A DNA stretch of 64,000 nucleotides from Qipengyuania sphaerica. Its GTDB lineage: Bacteria > Pseudomonadota > Alphaproteobacteria > Sphingomonadales > Sphingomonadaceae. The stretch spans positions 1 to 64,000 of the forward strand of contig NZ_JAIGNR010000003.1 in the NCBI RefSeq assembly GCF_019711595.1. Direction: 5' to 3'. The stretch's first letter is position 1, and every line of letters begins with the position of its first letter. Positions 48,366-58,202 of the stretch are shown here, one piece after another. The notes under the pieces are model-generated. The model searched no databases and was not told the DNA's origin. It was given only the letters and a program-made list of their open reading frames with translations. The translations under genes and the position numbers were made by a program.

Positions 48366-49429
48366 TCTGCCATCGCCGCGAGACGTTTCGCCTCGTCTTC
48401 GGCGATCAGCGCGTCGATCAGTTCGCCCAGCCCTGGCCCGGCGATGATCTGCGGCAATTTCTGCAGCGTCAGCCCGATGCGGTGATCGGTCACGCGGCCC
48501 TGCGGGTAATTGTAGGTGCGGATGCGTTCGGAGCGGTCGCCGCTGCCGACCATGGCCTTGCGCGCCTCCGCCTCTGCACCCTGCGTCGCCTCGCGCTGCG
48601 CATCGTAGAGGCGGGTGCGCAGGACCTGCATCGCCTTTTCCTTGTTCTTGTGCTGGCTGCGCGCGTCCTGGCAGGTGACGACCGTGCCGGTGGGCAGGTG
48701 CGTGATGCGGATCGCGCTGTCGGTCGTGTTGACGTGCTGGCCGCCCGCACCGCTGGCGCGATAGGTGTCGATCTTGAGGTCGTTCGCGTCGATCTGCACG
48801 TCGACCTCGTCGGGTTCCGGCAGCACTGCCACGGTCGCCGCCGAAGTATGGATGCGTCCGCCGCTTTCGGTTTCGGGCACGCGCTGGACGCGGTGGACGC
48901 CGCTTTCGAACTTCAGCTTGGCGAAGACATTGCTTCCGGTCAGGCTGGCGACGATTTCCTTGAAGCCTCCGACCTCGCTCGCATTCATGCTGACCGGCTC
49001 GACCTTCCAGCCCTGCTCGGCGGCGAAGCGTTCGTACATGCGGTAGAGATCGCCTGCGAACAGCGCCGCCTCGTCGCCGCCCGTGCCCGCGCGGATTTCG
49101 AGCATGGCGGGCTTGTTGTCGGCACTGTCGCGCGGGAGCATGGCGATGGCGAGCTGGCGTTCAGCCTCCGGAAGGCGTTTCCGGAGGGCCGCAAGCTCTT
49201 CCTCTGCCATCGCCTTCATTTCCGGATCGGCGAGCATTTCCTCAAGGCTCGCGATTTCCTCGCGCGCCGCTTTCACCTCGGCGGCCACCTTGGCGACGGG
49301 CTCGAGCTCGGCATAGTCGCGGCTCGCCTGGACGAATTCGTCGCCTTCGAGCGTACCCGAAGCCATCCGCGCCTCGAGCTCGGCGAAGCGATGGGCGATC
49401 TGGTCGAGGCGTTCGGCGGGGACTTGCAT
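48362..49429 (-). CDS. prfA: Peptide chain release factor 1
   Basis: A 355-residue RF1. The GGQ loop [17 protein letters not shown] (Gln methylated by PrmC) and the family's [20 protein letters not shown] are present; the N-terminal coiled domain and the PxT-type stop-reading region fit RF1, which reads UAA/UAG. Start ATG 49429. Its stop overlaps prmC by 4 bases. Confidence 0.97.
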   Translation of the reverse strand: MQVPAERLDQIAHRFAELEARMASGTLEGDEFVQASRDYAELEPVAKVAAEVKAAREEIASLEEMLADPEMKAMAEEELAALRKRLPEAERQLAIAMLPRDSADNKPAMLEIRAGTGGDEAALFAGDLYRMYERFAAEQGWKVEPVSMNASEVGGFKEIVASLTGSNVFAKLKFESGVHRVQRVPETESGGRIHTSAATVAVLPEPDEVDVQIDANDLKIDTYRASGAGGQHVNTTDSAIRITHLPTGTVVTCQDARSQHKNKEKAMQVLRTRLYDAQREATQGAEAEARKAMVGSGDRSERIRTYNYPQGRVTDHRIGLTLQKLPQIIAGPGLGELIDALIAEDEAKRLAAMAD

Positions 49430-49627
49430 GGAAGGTGAGGCTCGGTGAGTGAAGTTGACGGAGTTGACAGTGTGCCGGGCGGGGTTTTGTCGCGTTAGAA
49501 GCTGTTATTGCTTCAGAAATCGGCAAAGAGCGAAGTTGACACTATGCAAAAAAGAGTTGGCGTTTTGAGAAGGGGGATTTCCAGAACGATAGGCGAGAAA
49601 CCGCCAAGTAGGAAAGCCTCACCTTGC

Positions 49628-49713
49628 CGTCATCCCGGCCTCCGAGCCGGGATCTCACTTGCTTTGGGTGCTCCAGAAGACAAGCGGGACTCCGGATCAA
49701 GTCCGGGGTGACG
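49628..49713. repeat. REP-like palindromic element with two hairpins
   Basis: CGTCATCCCGG (49628-49638) and CCGGGGTGACG (49703-49713) are inverted arms with one mismatch. Inside are two small hairpins: CCCGGC..GCCGGG (49634-49651) and CCGGA..TCCGG near 49692-49706. GTCATCCCGG/ATCAAGTCCGG-type elements are common intergenic repeats in this bacterial group. It lies 6 bases beyond the hisS stop and may help end the transcript. Three AGTTGAC strings occur further on (49453, 49462, 49534). Confidence 0.75.
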
Positions 49714-49719
49714 AATACC

Positions 49720-51027
49720 TTAACGATTGAATATCCGAAATTCCCGTGTCGCTTTGTTCTCAACGACATGAAACCTTGCTTCGAGTGCTTCGCGAAGTCG
49801 ACCTCTCACTTTTGGCGCGCTGTCAATGTTCAGGTCACGAATGCGAATTGTGAGGAACTCGTCGGCTATTTTTCCTACAGCAATCGCGCGATATGATCCC
49901 GCTTTCTTGGCTTTATCGTAATCTTTTCGAGATGGTTTTCGAAAAGCCATGTCGCAGCTAATGCCGCTTTCCCTCAGGACTCGAATAAGCTGAACGCACG
50001 GCAATTTGTCACTCTCCTCGTCAGGGAGAAAAACAAGCTCAGTCTGCTCAATCGCAGGCTCCACCAGCATCGCCAGCCGTTCGATCCCCGCAGCCCAGCC
50101 CACCGCTGGCGTTGGCGCGCCGCCGAGGCCTTCCATCAGCCCGTCGTAACGCCCCCCGCCGAGGATCGTGCTCTGGCTGCCGAGCTTGCCCGCCGCCTCG
50201 CTGCCCTCGTCGGGAATGAATTCGAAGGCGGTGTGGCGATAATAGTCGAGGCCGCGCACCAGGCTTTCCGCTCTCGTCCACTTCACGCCAGCTGCATCGA
50301 GACCGCTGGTCACGGCGTCGAAAAACCCCCGCGCCTCGTCGGTCAGGAAATCGTCGATCTTGGGTGCATCGGCAACGAACGCCATGTCGCGGCGGTCCTT
50401 GCTGTCGAGGATGCGCAGCGGGTTCTTCTCCAGCCGCTCCTGCGAATCCTCACTGAGCTCGTCCTTCACCGCGCGGAAGTGTTCGACCAGCGCGGCGCGC
50501 CATGCCTCGCGGCTGTCGCCATCGCCCAGCGTGTTGAGGTGCAGCGTCACACCATCGATGCCGAGTTCGCGGATGATCTGGTCGGCCATCGCCAGCAGTT
50601 CGACATCGGCCTGCGGTTCGGCAGCGCCGATAATCTCGGCATCGATCTGGTGGAACTGGCGATAGCGGCCCTTCTGCGGGCGCTCGTAACGGAACAGCGG
50701 GCCGTGCGTTGCGAGCTTTACCGGCGCATGCTGCTGCCAGCCGTTCGAGAGATAGGCGCGCGCGATGCCGGCGGTGAATTCGGGGCGCAGCGTCAGCGAT
50801 TCGCCGCCGCGATCCTCGAAGGAATACATCTCCTTCGACACGATATCGGTCGTCTCGCCGATCGAGCGGGCGAAGACCTCGGTCTTTTCGAACACCGGCA
50901 TTTCCACCCGGCGGAAGCGGTAGAGCTTGCGCACACGCTCGAAGGTTTCGACCACGAAGGCGAAAGCCTCGGCGTCGGGTCCGAATATATCCTGGGTGCC
51001 GCGGATGGCTTGGGGCGTTTTCGACAT
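49720..51027 (-). CDS. hisS: Histidyl-tRNA synthetase with an atypical C-terminal domain
   Basis: A 435-residue class II synthetase. The catalytic part (~1-327) is typical: [54 protein letters not shown], and [16 protein letters not shown] (His motif). The last ~108 residues should be the anticodon-binding domain; they read [60 protein letters not shown], then an extra basic end ([10 protein letters not shown]). Base composition falls from ~72% GC (50041-50160) to ~49% (49741-50040) exactly at the domain junction, a sign of replacement. Activity is expected, since the gene is essential and intact. Confidence 0.95.
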   Translation of the reverse strand: MSKTPQAIRGTQDIFGPDAEAFAFVVETFERVRKLYRFRRVEMPVFEKTEVFARSIGETTDIVSKEMYSFEDRGGESLTLRPEFTAGIARAYLSNGWQQHAPVKLATHGPLFRYERPQKGRYRQFHQIDAEIIGAAEPQADVELLAMADQIIRELGIDGVTLHLNTLGDGDSREAWRAALVEHFRAVKDELSEDSQERLEKNPLRILDSKDRRDMAFVADAPKIDDFLTDEARGFFDAVTSGLDAAGVKWTRAESLVRGLDYYRHTAFEFIPDEGSEAAGKLGSQSTILGGGRYDGLMEGLGGAPTPAVGWAAGIERLAMLVEPAIEQTELVFLPDEESDKLPCVQLIRVLRESGISCDMAFRKPSRKDYDKAKKAGSYRAIAVGKIADEFLTIRIRDLNIDSAPKVRGRLREALEARFHVVENKATREFRIFNR

Positions 51028-51148
51028 GGCGTGCGCGATTAGGACTATAGTCCCCCTTCCGCAATCCTTCGCGAGGCGCTAGGGCGCGCCGCGAAGTCTT
51101 TCTGGGGAGAGGGGCACACAACACGAACCGTCAATCTAGAGAGCATCA

Positions 51149-51685
51149 ATGCGCATCGACATGATCCCCGTGGGCGACAATCCGCCCGAAAGTCTCAACG
51201 TCATCATCGAAGTCCCCACCGGCGGCGAACCGGTGAAGTACGAATTCGACAAGGAAAGCGGTGCGCTGTTCGTCGACCGCATCCTCCACACGCCGATGCG
51301 CTATCCGGCGAACTATGGCTTCGTGCCGCACACGCTCAGCGACGACGGCGACCCGCTCGATGCGCTGGTCATCTCGCGCTCGCCCTTCATTCCGGGCTGC
51401 GTGGTGCGTGCGCGCCCGATCGGCGTTCTCAACCTCGAAGACGAGCATGGCGGCGACGAGAAGCTGATCTGCGTGCCCGTGGACACGACCTTCCCCTATT
51501 ATTCCGACGTCGGCCAGACGAAGGACCTGCCCTCGATCATCTTCCAGCAGATCGAGCACTTCTTCACCCACTACAAGGATCTCGAAGCCGAAAAGTGGGT
51601 GCGCATCGGCAATTGGGGCGATGCCGACGATGCGAAGCGCATCGTCCTCGAATGCATCGAGCGCTACGAGAACGCCAAGAAGTAG
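51149..51685 (+). CDS. ppa: Inorganic pyrophosphatase
   Basis: A 178-residue family I pyrophosphatase: VIIEVPTGGEPVKYEFDKES, YPANYGFVPHT, DGDPLDALVI (the D-x-D-P-x-D metal motif) and IEHFFTHYKDLEAEKWV. It hydrolyses pyrophosphate from biosynthetic reactions, including tRNA charging. Divergent from hisS; convergent with the BON-MscS gene with a 3-base gap. Confidence 0.98.
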   Translation: MRIDMIPVGDNPPESLNVIIEVPTGGEPVKYEFDKESGALFVDRILHTPMRYPANYGFVPHTLSDDGDPLDALVISRSPFIPGCVVRARPIGVLNLEDEHGGDEKLICVPVDTTFPYYSDVGQTKDLPSIIFQQIEHFFTHYKDLEAEKWVRIGNWGDADDAKRIVLECIERYENAKK

Positions 51686-51688
51686 AAG

Positions 51689-53071
51689 TTATTCGACCGG
51701 GCGGGAGTGGTCGAGCAGGTCCTTTTCCTGCTCGCCGCCCGCCTTGGCGCGCTCTTCATCCACCATGTCGGCGATTTCGTTGGCGGGGCGAATGTCTTCC
51801 GGAGCATCGCTGGCCGCGACCCGCTGTACCTTCTTGGGCGCTTGCGCGCCCTTCTGCGCCTGTCCCTCGACGATATTCTCGAACGGCAAGGTCGCCGAGC
51901 GCGGGTCGAACCGGAGGCGGTAGATCGGCTCGGGCAAGCCGAAGCCTGCATCCTCCAGCGCTTCCTTGACCGCCGGGATCGCCTGGCTCTGCGCTTTCCA
52001 CCAGTCGGTCTCGCGCTGGTCGATCCATCCCAGGAAGCGGATCACGACATTCGAATCCCCGACCTCGATGATTCGCGCTTCGGGCGGCGGGTCGTCGAGG
52101 ATGAAATCGAGCCCGGCCAGCGTTTCGCGCCCGAGCTGGCGTGCGGCGCGGGCATCGTCGTCGGCATCCACGCCGAGATCGAACTGGAAGCGGCGTTGCG
52201 GGTTGCGGGTGAAATTGGTGATGACCGCACGAAACACCTGCCCGTTGGGAATGCGCAGATGGTTGCCTTCGAGCGTCATCAGGATGGTCGCGCGGCTGGT
52301 CAGGCGGATGACCCGGCCTTCAAGGTCATCGATCAGCACCCAGTCGTTGGCCCGGAAGGGCTGGCGCAGCGATAGCATGAGCGAAGCGAGGTAATTCTCG
52401 ATCGTCTCGCGCAGCGCAAAGCCGAGCGCGAGGCCGATTACGCCGGCCCCGCCGAGGACCGCGCCGAGCAGCGCGCTCGCCCCGATGATATCGAGCGCCA
52501 CCACCAGTCCGCCGACAACGAAGATGAAACGGATCGCGCTGGCGATGAGGTCGGCAAGGAAGCTGTTGGGCGCAAGCCGGTGCCACAGCGCGCCCAGTCC
52601 CGCGATAAGATAGCCGACCAGCGCGATCCCCGCCCAGACCAAGAGGGCAAGGCCGATCAGCGGCAGCATGTCGAGCAGGCCGTTCCACTTGTCTGCCAGG
52701 CTGGCGATGCCCGAACCTTGCGCGGAAAGCGACACGTCACGCTCCAGTCCGTTTTCGATCGTCACCACTCCGGTGACCCGGCTCGCGATCGCTTCGGCGC
52801 GTCCGATGGCTTCCTGGTCGGGGACCGTGCCGGACAGGGTGACGACACCCTGGCTTACCGCGACATCGACCGCCTCGAACGCGGGGAGCTCGGAAAAAAT
52901 TCCCGTAATGCGCTCCGCAATCCGCTCGTCCGCACCCTCGTCGACCGTATCCTCGATGGCCTGCGCCGGCGCGGCGGGTTCGGCCGCGGGCTCGGCCTCC
53001 GGCGCACTCGGCAGCATGGCAGCGGCCGGTGCGGCCAGCATCAGTGCGAGCGCGGCGAAGGCCTTCTTCAT
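51689..53071 (-). CDS. Mechanosensitive channel with N-terminal BON domain
   Basis: A 460-residue protein. Signal-like N terminus (MKKAFAALALMLAAPAAAML), acidic Ala/Pro linker, BON domain (~50-115; VDVAVSQGVVTLSGTVPDQE), then MscS: TM helices ~135-160 and ~180-205, TM3-like GAVLGGAGVIGLALGFALRE, beta domain (DWVLIDDLEGRVIRLTSRAT; LRIPNGQVFRAVITNFTRN), and an acidic tail. BON binds membranes or other envelope parts, so the gate may be tethered. The pmbA stop overlaps its ATG (ATGA), so the two genes are coupled. Confidence 0.92.
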   Translation of the reverse strand: MKKAFAALALMLAAPAAAMLPSAPEAEPAAEPAAPAQAIEDTVDEGADERIAERITGIFSELPAFEAVDVAVSQGVVTLSGTVPDQEAIGRAEAIASRVTGVVTIENGLERDVSLSAQGSGIASLADKWNGLLDMLPLIGLALLVWAGIALVGYLIAGLGALWHRLAPNSFLADLIASAIRFIFVVGGLVVALDIIGASALLGAVLGGAGVIGLALGFALRETIENYLASLMLSLRQPFRANDWVLIDDLEGRVIRLTSRATILMTLEGNHLRIPNGQVFRAVITNFTRNPQRRFQFDLGVDADDDARAARQLGRETLAGLDFILDDPPPEARIIEVGDSNVVIRFLGWIDQRETDWWKAQSQAIPAVKEALEDAGFGLPEPIYRLRFDPRSATLPFENIVEGQAQKGAQAPKKVQRVAASDAPEDIRPANEIADMVDEERAKAGGEQEKDLLDHSRPVE

Positions 53072-54414
53072 TCGCCCGCCACCGTCATCCCGTCGATCCT
53101 GAGCGTGGGCACGTTGATAGAGCGGTACATCTCGAGGTCGTCAGCCGGGGTCAGCGCGCGGAACATGTCCTTGAGATTACCCGCTATCGTGATCTCCGCA
53201 ACCGGCTCGGCGATTTCGCCGCCGCGGATGCGGAAGCCTGTCGCCCCGCGGCTGTAATCGCCGGTCACCGTATTGACGCCCTGACCGAAGAGCGAGGTGA
53301 CGTAGAGACCGTCCTCGATATCGGCCATCAGCGTTTCGGGGCTGACGCTGCCCCTTTCCATGTGGACGTTGCTGGCGCTGACACCGGGCGAGCCTCCGCC
53401 GCTGCGGGAGGCATGGCCGGTCAGGGCCAATCCCAGCTGGTCTGCAGAAGAGACATTGGTGAGCCAACCGAAAATGCGGCCGTTTTCGACCAGCGCGCGG
53501 CTGGTGCACGCAACCCCTTCGCCATCGAAGGGGCGTGAGCGCGGTCCGCGCTGCCTCAGCGGGTCTTCGACGATGCGGATGGCGGGGTCGAAGAGCTCGT
53601 CCTTCTCGAGCCCGAGAAGGAAGCTGGCCTTGCGCGCCGCAGCGGGCCCCGACATCGCACCGAGCAAATGGCCCACCAGCCCGCCCCCGATGCGCGGCTC
53701 GAACACGACGGGGAGCTTGCTGCTGGGGATGGAAACCGGGTTCAATCGCGCGACTGCCCGGCGACCTGCCTCGCTTCCGACCTCTTCGGGAGATGGCAGG
53801 TCGCTGCGAAACCGCGCATTGCGCGAGGCGTAGTCGGTCTGCATCGCCCCGCCTTCGCCTGCAATCATGCTTGCCGAAAGCGAAAATCCGCTTCCCGCAT
53901 AGCCGCGCGCAAAACCGTTCGAGGTCGCCAGCGCGACTACGGCGCGGCTCGCGCTCGCGCTGCCGCCATTGCTGTTGGTGACGCCTGCCACCGCGCGCGC
54001 CGCTTCTTCGGTGGCCAGCGCCGCCTCGCGCAGGGATTCAGGATCGGGCTGGTCGGGATCGTCGAGCTCAAGTTCGGGCAGCTCGCCGGCAAACAACGCC
54101 TCTTCCGGGGCCAGACCCGAGTGTTTGTCCTCGGGTGCATGACGGGCCATCTGCACTGCGCGTTCGGCCAGCGCCCTGAGGCCGTCTTCCGCGAAATCGC
54201 TGGTGTTGATCGAGGCCGACCGCTTGCCGACAAAGACGCGCAGGCCGATCTCCTCGCTCTCGGATCGCTCGACTTCCTCGAGCTTGCCCAGGCGCATGCT
54301 CACCGATTCAGAGGCATTGGCGCGCGCGACGGCATCGGCGGCATCCGCACCCATTCGCTGCGCGAGCGCGACGAGGTCCTGGCAGCGCGCCAGCGCGGTG
54401 TGCTTGTCGATCAT
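53068..54414 (-). CDS. pmbA: PmbA/TldE-type metalloprotease
   Basis: A 448-residue protein of the TldD/PmbA family: EEIGLRVFVGKRSASINTSD, AGEGGAMQTDYASRNARF, GRPFDGEG-like stretch SRPFDGEGVACTSRALVENG, and GVSASNVHMERGSVSPETLM. PmbA (TldE) is the non-catalytic partner of TldD; no HExxH is visible, as expected. It processes leaders of modified peptides and antitoxins in other bacteria. Single copy here, tldD not in the window. Confidence 0.94.
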   Translation of the reverse strand: MIDKHTALARCQDLVALAQRMGADAADAVARANASESVSMRLGKLEEVERSESEEIGLRVFVGKRSASINTSDFAEDGLRALAERAVQMARHAPEDKHSGLAPEEALFAGELPELELDDPDQPDPESLREAALATEEAARAVAGVTNSNGGSASASRAVVALATSNGFARGYAGSGFSLSASMIAGEGGAMQTDYASRNARFRSDLPSPEEVGSEAGRRAVARLNPVSIPSSKLPVVFEPRIGGGLVGHLLGAMSGPAAARKASFLLGLEKDELFDPAIRIVEDPLRQRGPRSRPFDGEGVACTSRALVENGRIFGWLTNVSSADQLGLALTGHASRSGGGSPGVSASNVHMERGSVSPETLMADIEDGLYVTSLFGQGVNTVTGDYSRGATGFRIRGGEIAEPVAEITIAGNLKDMFRALTPADDLEMYRSINVPTLRIDGMTVAGE

Positions 54415-54481
54415 ATGGAAATCAAAACTCCGCTACCCTTGGAAGGGTCCGGCTAGGGAGCGGGAGCGCGCGGCGCAAGCC

Positions 54482-54862
54482 TCAGGCGGTTGCGGCGAAA
54501 ATGGCCTTGAGCAGGCCGGTGATGAGAAACGGCAGTCCGATCGCCAGTACCCACAGCATCAGCTGGTCACGGCGGAACGCGGAACGCAGCGTTTCGTCGC
54601 AAGCTGCCTCTGCGCTCATGTCCTTCCACCGGTTTTCGAACCAGCGGCAGGCAGGGATGATGCCGGCAACGAGGATGATGAGAGCGAAATAGGGGAGGAT
54701 GGAAGAGAAACCCTGCTTGAGGGCGTGGACCGTCACAAAAATCTGGAGGCCGGTATAGACGATCAGCGCGAGCGCGATGTTGTCGCTCATGGCCTTGGGC
54801 CAGTTGCGCACATGCGCAGGGCCCGCCGAAGCTTCGTGATCGTTTTCGATAGCCTTGCCCAC
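54482..54862 (-). CDS. Small membrane protein, unknown
   Basis: A 126-residue protein with two or three hydrophobic segments (IALALIVYTGLQIFVTVHAL, YFALIILVAGIIPACRWF, LMLWVLAIGLPFLITGLLKA). GTG start at 54862 has GGGGAGA 5 bases upstream, better than ATG 54790. No family named. Upstream of pmbA in the same direction, 67 bases apart. Confidence 0.8.
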   Translation of the reverse strand: MGKAIENDHEASAGPAHVRNWPKAMSDNIALALIVYTGLQIFVTVHALKQGFSSILPYFALIILVAGIIPACRWFENRWKDMSAEAACDETLRSAFRRDQLMLWVLAIGLPFLITGLLKAIFAATA

Positions 54863-55039
54863 GCGAGTCTCCCCAGACTTCCTCTCCGGATAACCATAGT
54901 TTCAAATTTGTTGCGCTCTGGCAAGCGATCCGACGCGGGAGCGCGATTTTCATGCAGTCCATGCAGGAATCCTGCCAATTCGTCGATTGACCCGGCCTCG
55001 GGGGTTTTCCTCGCGCATTCGCGTGCTATGGCCCCGCTC

Positions 55040-55825
55040 ATGGCCGAAGATCTCCTGAGCGCAGACAACGAAGCCGTCCACGACGCCGCCCCGCCGATCC
55101 CGCAGGGAGGTCTCGAGGTGATCTCGATCGCCAAGAGCTACGACAAGCGCCAGGTGCTCACCGATATCTCGCTCACCGTGGGCAAGGGCGAGGTGCTCGG
55201 CCTGCTCGGCCCCAACGGCGCGGGCAAGACCACCTGCTTCTATTCGATCATGGGCCTCGTGCGTCCCGATGCCGGCCGCATCCTGATGGATGGCGAGGAT
55301 GTGACGAAGCTGCCGATGTATCGCCGCGCGATCCTCGGCCTCGGCTATTTGCCGCAGGAAACCAGCATCTTCCGCGGCATGACCGTGGAGCAGAACATCA
55401 ACTGCGTGCTCGAAATGGTCGAACCGGACAAGGATACGCGCCTTGCGGAACTCGACAGGCTGCTCGACGAGTTCGGCCTCACGCGGCTGCGCGAAAGTCC
55501 GGCGATGGCATTGTCGGGCGGTGAACGCAGGCGCGCCGAAATCGCCCGCGCGCTGGCGGCCAAGCCCTCGATCATGCTGCTCGACGAACCCTTCGCCGGG
55601 ATCGACCCGCTCTCGATCAGCGACATCCGCGACCTGGTGAAAGACCTCAAGACCCGCGGGATCGGCGTGCTGATCACCGATCACAACGTGCGCGAGACGC
55701 TCGAAATCGTCGACCGAGCCTGCATCATCTATGGCGGACAGGTGCTGTTCGCCGGAACGCCCGAAGCGCTGGTGGCGGACGAAAACGTCAAACGCCTCTA
55801 CCTCGGCGAAAACTTTACGCTGTGA
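55040..55825 (+). CDS. lptB: LPS export ABC transporter ATP-binding protein
   Basis: A 261-residue ABC ATPase: Walker A GLLGPNGAGKTTC, Q-loop LGYLPQETSIFRGMTVEQN, signature ALSGGERRRAEIARALA, Walker B IMLLDEPFAGIDP, switch His in VLITDHNVRETLEI. The YLPQE and GIDP details are those of LptB rather than other ABC proteins. It powers LPS transport with LptFG. It directly precedes rpoN, as in many proteobacteria. ATG 55040 or 55028 is the start; the very long upstream open frame is antisense to pmbA. Confidence 0.95.
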   Translation: MAEDLLSADNEAVHDAAPPIPQGGLEVISIAKSYDKRQVLTDISLTVGKGEVLGLLGPNGAGKTTCFYSIMGLVRPDAGRILMDGEDVTKLPMYRRAILGLGYLPQETSIFRGMTVEQNINCVLEMVEPDKDTRLAELDRLLDEFGLTRLRESPAMALSGGERRRAEIARALAAKPSIMLLDEPFAGIDPLSISDIRDLVKDLKTRGIGVLITDHNVRETLEIVDRACIIYGGQVLFAGTPEALVADENVKRLYLGENFTL

Positions 55826-55852
55826 CTACGGCGCGCGCCCGGAGCTGAGGTC

Positions 55853-57307
55853 ATGGCGCTTGGTCCGAGGCTAGACCTACGGCAAACCCAATCGCTGGTG
55901 ATGACGCCGCAGCTCCAGCAGGCGATCAAGCTGCTGGCTCTGTCCAACCTCGAGATCGAGAGCTTCGTTGCCGAGGCGCTGGAGAGCAATCCGCTGCTCG
56001 AGATCGGCGAGGTGAGCCGCGAGAAGGGCGACGACACAGCCGAGCCAGCAGTTGGCGAACACGAAGCCACACCGGATTTCGACGGCGATGCGGCGCTCGA
56101 TATTGCCGATTACGCGCGCGACACCGAAAGCGCTCCGGGCGATCGGGGCGACTGGGCTCAAGCCGGCGGGAGTGGCCCGGGAAGCGAGGGCCTGCCCGAT
56201 CTCGAAAACCGCTCCACCGATGGCCCGAGCCTCGCCGAGCATCTCTCCGGCCAGATCGGGGCGCTGGCGCATGATCCGCGAGAGGCGCTGATTGCGGGAA
56301 GGATCGTCCACGAACTCGACGAAGCGGGTTACCTCCACACTGACCTGCGCGAGATTGCCGAGGAAATGGGCGCGCCGCTGGCCGAGGTCGAGCGCGCACT
56401 GGTACTCGTCCAGTCGCTCGAACCCACCGGTGTCGGGGCGCGCAACCTGTCCGAATGCCTTGTCCTGCAGGCGAAGGAAGCCGACCGCTACGATCCGTGC
56501 ATGGCGCGACTGATCGACAATCTCGACCTCCTCGCTCGCGGAGAAATCTCGCGGCTGCGCAGGCTGTGCGATGTCGACGAGGAAGATTTCGCCGACATGC
56601 TGGCCGAACTGCGCAGCTACGATCCCAAGCCCGGGTGCCGCTACGGTGGGACCAGCGAGGCAGCCATCGTGCCGGATGTCCTCGTCACTCCAGGCAAGGA
56701 CGGCGGCTGGCAAATCCGCATCAACGAGGCGAGCTTGCCGCGGCTGGTGGTGAACCGCGAATATTACGTCGAGCTTGAAGCCGGTGCGCGAGACAAGGCC
56801 AGCCGCGCATGGCTCAATGAGCAGCTCGGGGAAGCCGACTGGCTGATCCGCGCACTCGACCAGCGCCAGAAGACCATCCTGAAGACCGCGAGCGAGATCG
56901 TCACCTTGCAGGAAGGCTTCTTCCGCGAGGGCGTGTCGGCCATGCGCCCGCTCACCTTGCGCGAGGTGGCAGAGCGAATCGAGATGCACGAATCGACCGT
57001 CAGCCGCGTCACCAGCAACAAGTACCTCTCGTGCCCGCGCGGGACCTTCGAGATGAAGTATTTCTTTTCGAGCGGCGTCGCGGCCGCCGATGGTGAAGGC
57101 GCCAGCAGCGAGGCGATCAAGGCCCGCATCCGCGCGCTATGCGATGCGGAGGACCCGAAGAAAGTCTTGTCCGACCAGAAGCTTGCCGACCTCCTTAACG
57201 AGGAAGGCTTCGATCTCGCGCGCCGGACGGTGGCAAAATATCGCGAAGCGATCGGGATCGGCTCCTCGGCGGAAAGGCGGCGGCAGAAGAAGCTCAGAGG
57301 CCTCTGA
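55853..57307 (+). CDS. rpoN: RNA polymerase sigma-54 factor
   Basis: A 484-residue sigma-54. Region I QSLVMTPQLQQAIKLLALSN (~15-34), acidic region II (~60-115), core-binding region, HTH around LTLREVAERIEMHESTVSRV (~366-385), and the RpoN box ARRTVAKYREAIGI near the C terminus. It reads -24/-12 promoters with enhancer-binding ATPases. 27 bases after lptB. A perfect 16-bp palindrome CTCAGAGGCCTCTGAG (57293-57308) spans its stop codon. Confidence 0.97.
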   Translation: MALGPRLDLRQTQSLVMTPQLQQAIKLLALSNLEIESFVAEALESNPLLEIGEVSREKGDDTAEPAVGEHEATPDFDGDAALDIADYARDTESAPGDRGDWAQAGGSGPGSEGLPDLENRSTDGPSLAEHLSGQIGALAHDPREALIAGRIVHELDEAGYLHTDLREIAEEMGAPLAEVERALVLVQSLEPTGVGARNLSECLVLQAKEADRYDPCMARLIDNLDLLARGEISRLRRLCDVDEEDFADMLAELRSYDPKPGCRYGGTSEAAIVPDVLVTPGKDGGWQIRINEASLPRLVVNREYYVELEAGARDKASRAWLNEQLGEADWLIRALDQRQKTILKTASEIVTLQEGFFREGVSAMRPLTLREVAERIEMHESTVSRVTSNKYLSCPRGTFEMKYFFSSGVAAADGEGASSEAIKARIRALCDAEDPKKVLSDQKLADLLNEEGFDLARRTVAKYREAIGIGSSAERRRQKKLRGL

Positions 57308-57331
57308 GTCATTCCTGCCACAGGGAAAAAA

Positions 57332-57386
57332 GTTAACGCCTTTTACCTCACGTTAACCTTTTCCATTCACACCCCAAATGGTTAAC
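57332..57386 (+). promoter_or_regulatory. Three GTTAAC sites upstream of ctrA (candidate CtrA autoregulatory sites)
   Basis: GTTAAC occurs at 57332, 57352 and 57381; the first two are exactly 20 bases apart, the third reads TTAACCAT on the minus strand, the CtrA half site known from Caulobacter. A GAGTC (GANTC, the CcrM methylation target) lies at 57306-57310. All within 142 bases upstream of ctrA. No spaced TTAA-N7-TTAA site was found, so binding would have to be through half sites. Confidence 0.6.
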
Positions 57387-57447
57387 AAGGGACAACGCTT
57401 CTTCTCAGGGGGAGAGGCATCGGAAACCAGGGCTAGGGGGACGACCC

Positions 57448-58143
57448 ATGCGTGTACTGCTGATTGAAGACGAGCCGACAACCGCGAAAGCGATCGAGCT
57501 CATGCTGACCACCGAAGGCTTCAATGTCTACTCGACCGATCTCGGCGAGGAAGGCCTCGATCTGGGCAAGCTGTATGATTACGATATCATCCTGCTCGAT
57601 CTCAACCTGCCGGACATGCACGGCTACGACGTGCTCAAGAAGCTCCGCGTCGCCAAGGTGCAGACGCCGGTCCTGATCCTTTCGGGCGTTGCCGAGATGG
57701 ACAGCAAGATCCGCAGCTTCGGATTTGGTGCCGACGATTACGTAACCAAGCCGTTCCACCGCGAAGAACTGATCGCCCGCATCCACGCCGTGGTGCGCCG
57801 TTCGAAGGGCCACAGCCAGTCGATCATCCGCACTGGCAAGCTCGCCGTGAACCTCGATGCGAAGACCGTCGAAGTCGACGGCGCCCGGGTCCACCTCACG
57901 GGCAAGGAATATGCGATGCTGGAGCTGCTTTCGCTCCGCAAGGGCACCACGCTGACGAAGGAAATGTTCCTCAACCACCTTTACGGCGGCATGGACGAGC
58001 CCGAACTCAAGATCATCGACGTCTTCATCTGCAAGCTGCGCAAGAAACTCAGCCATGCATGCGGCGGCGAGAATTATATCGAAACCGTCTGGGGCCGTGG
58101 CTACGTGCTGCGCGATCCGGGCGAAGAGGCGGAAGCCGCGTAA
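57448..58143 (+). CDS. ctrA: Cell-cycle response regulator CtrA
   Basis: A 231-residue OmpR-type regulator closely matching CtrA: receiver [20 protein letters not shown] with phospho-Asp in [16 protein letters not shown] (D51), [40 protein letters not shown]; winged helix with [40 protein letters not shown] and [20 protein letters not shown]. It controls division, motility, pili and DNA methylation in alphaproteobacteria (non-essential in many). A terminator follows. Confidence 0.98.
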   Translation: MRVLLIEDEPTTAKAIELMLTTEGFNVYSTDLGEEGLDLGKLYDYDIILLDLNLPDMHGYDVLKKLRVAKVQTPVLILSGVAEMDSKIRSFGFGADDYVTKPFHREELIARIHAVVRRSKGHSQSIIRTGKLAVNLDAKTVEVDGARVHLTGKEYAMLELLSLRKGTTLTKEMFLNHLYGGMDEPELKIIDVFICKLRKKLSHACGGENYIETVWGRGYVLRDPGEEAEAA

Positions 58144-58171
58144 CGCAATCATCCTTGGATGGGACAGCGAG

Positions 58172-58202
58172 ACGCCCGGAAGCCACGGCCTCCGGGCGTT
58201 TT
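58172..58202 (+). terminator. Rho-independent terminator after ctrA
   Basis: ACGCCCGGA (58172-58180) pairs with TCCGGGCGT (58191-58199), with an inner GCC/GGC helix, then TTTT. It begins 29 bases after the ctrA stop. Confidence 0.92.

Noticed and set aside
54203-55027. Long N-terminal extension of the lptB frame
   Set aside because: It is antisense to the 5' end of pmbA and to the small membrane protein gene; LptB proteins start near 55028-55040.
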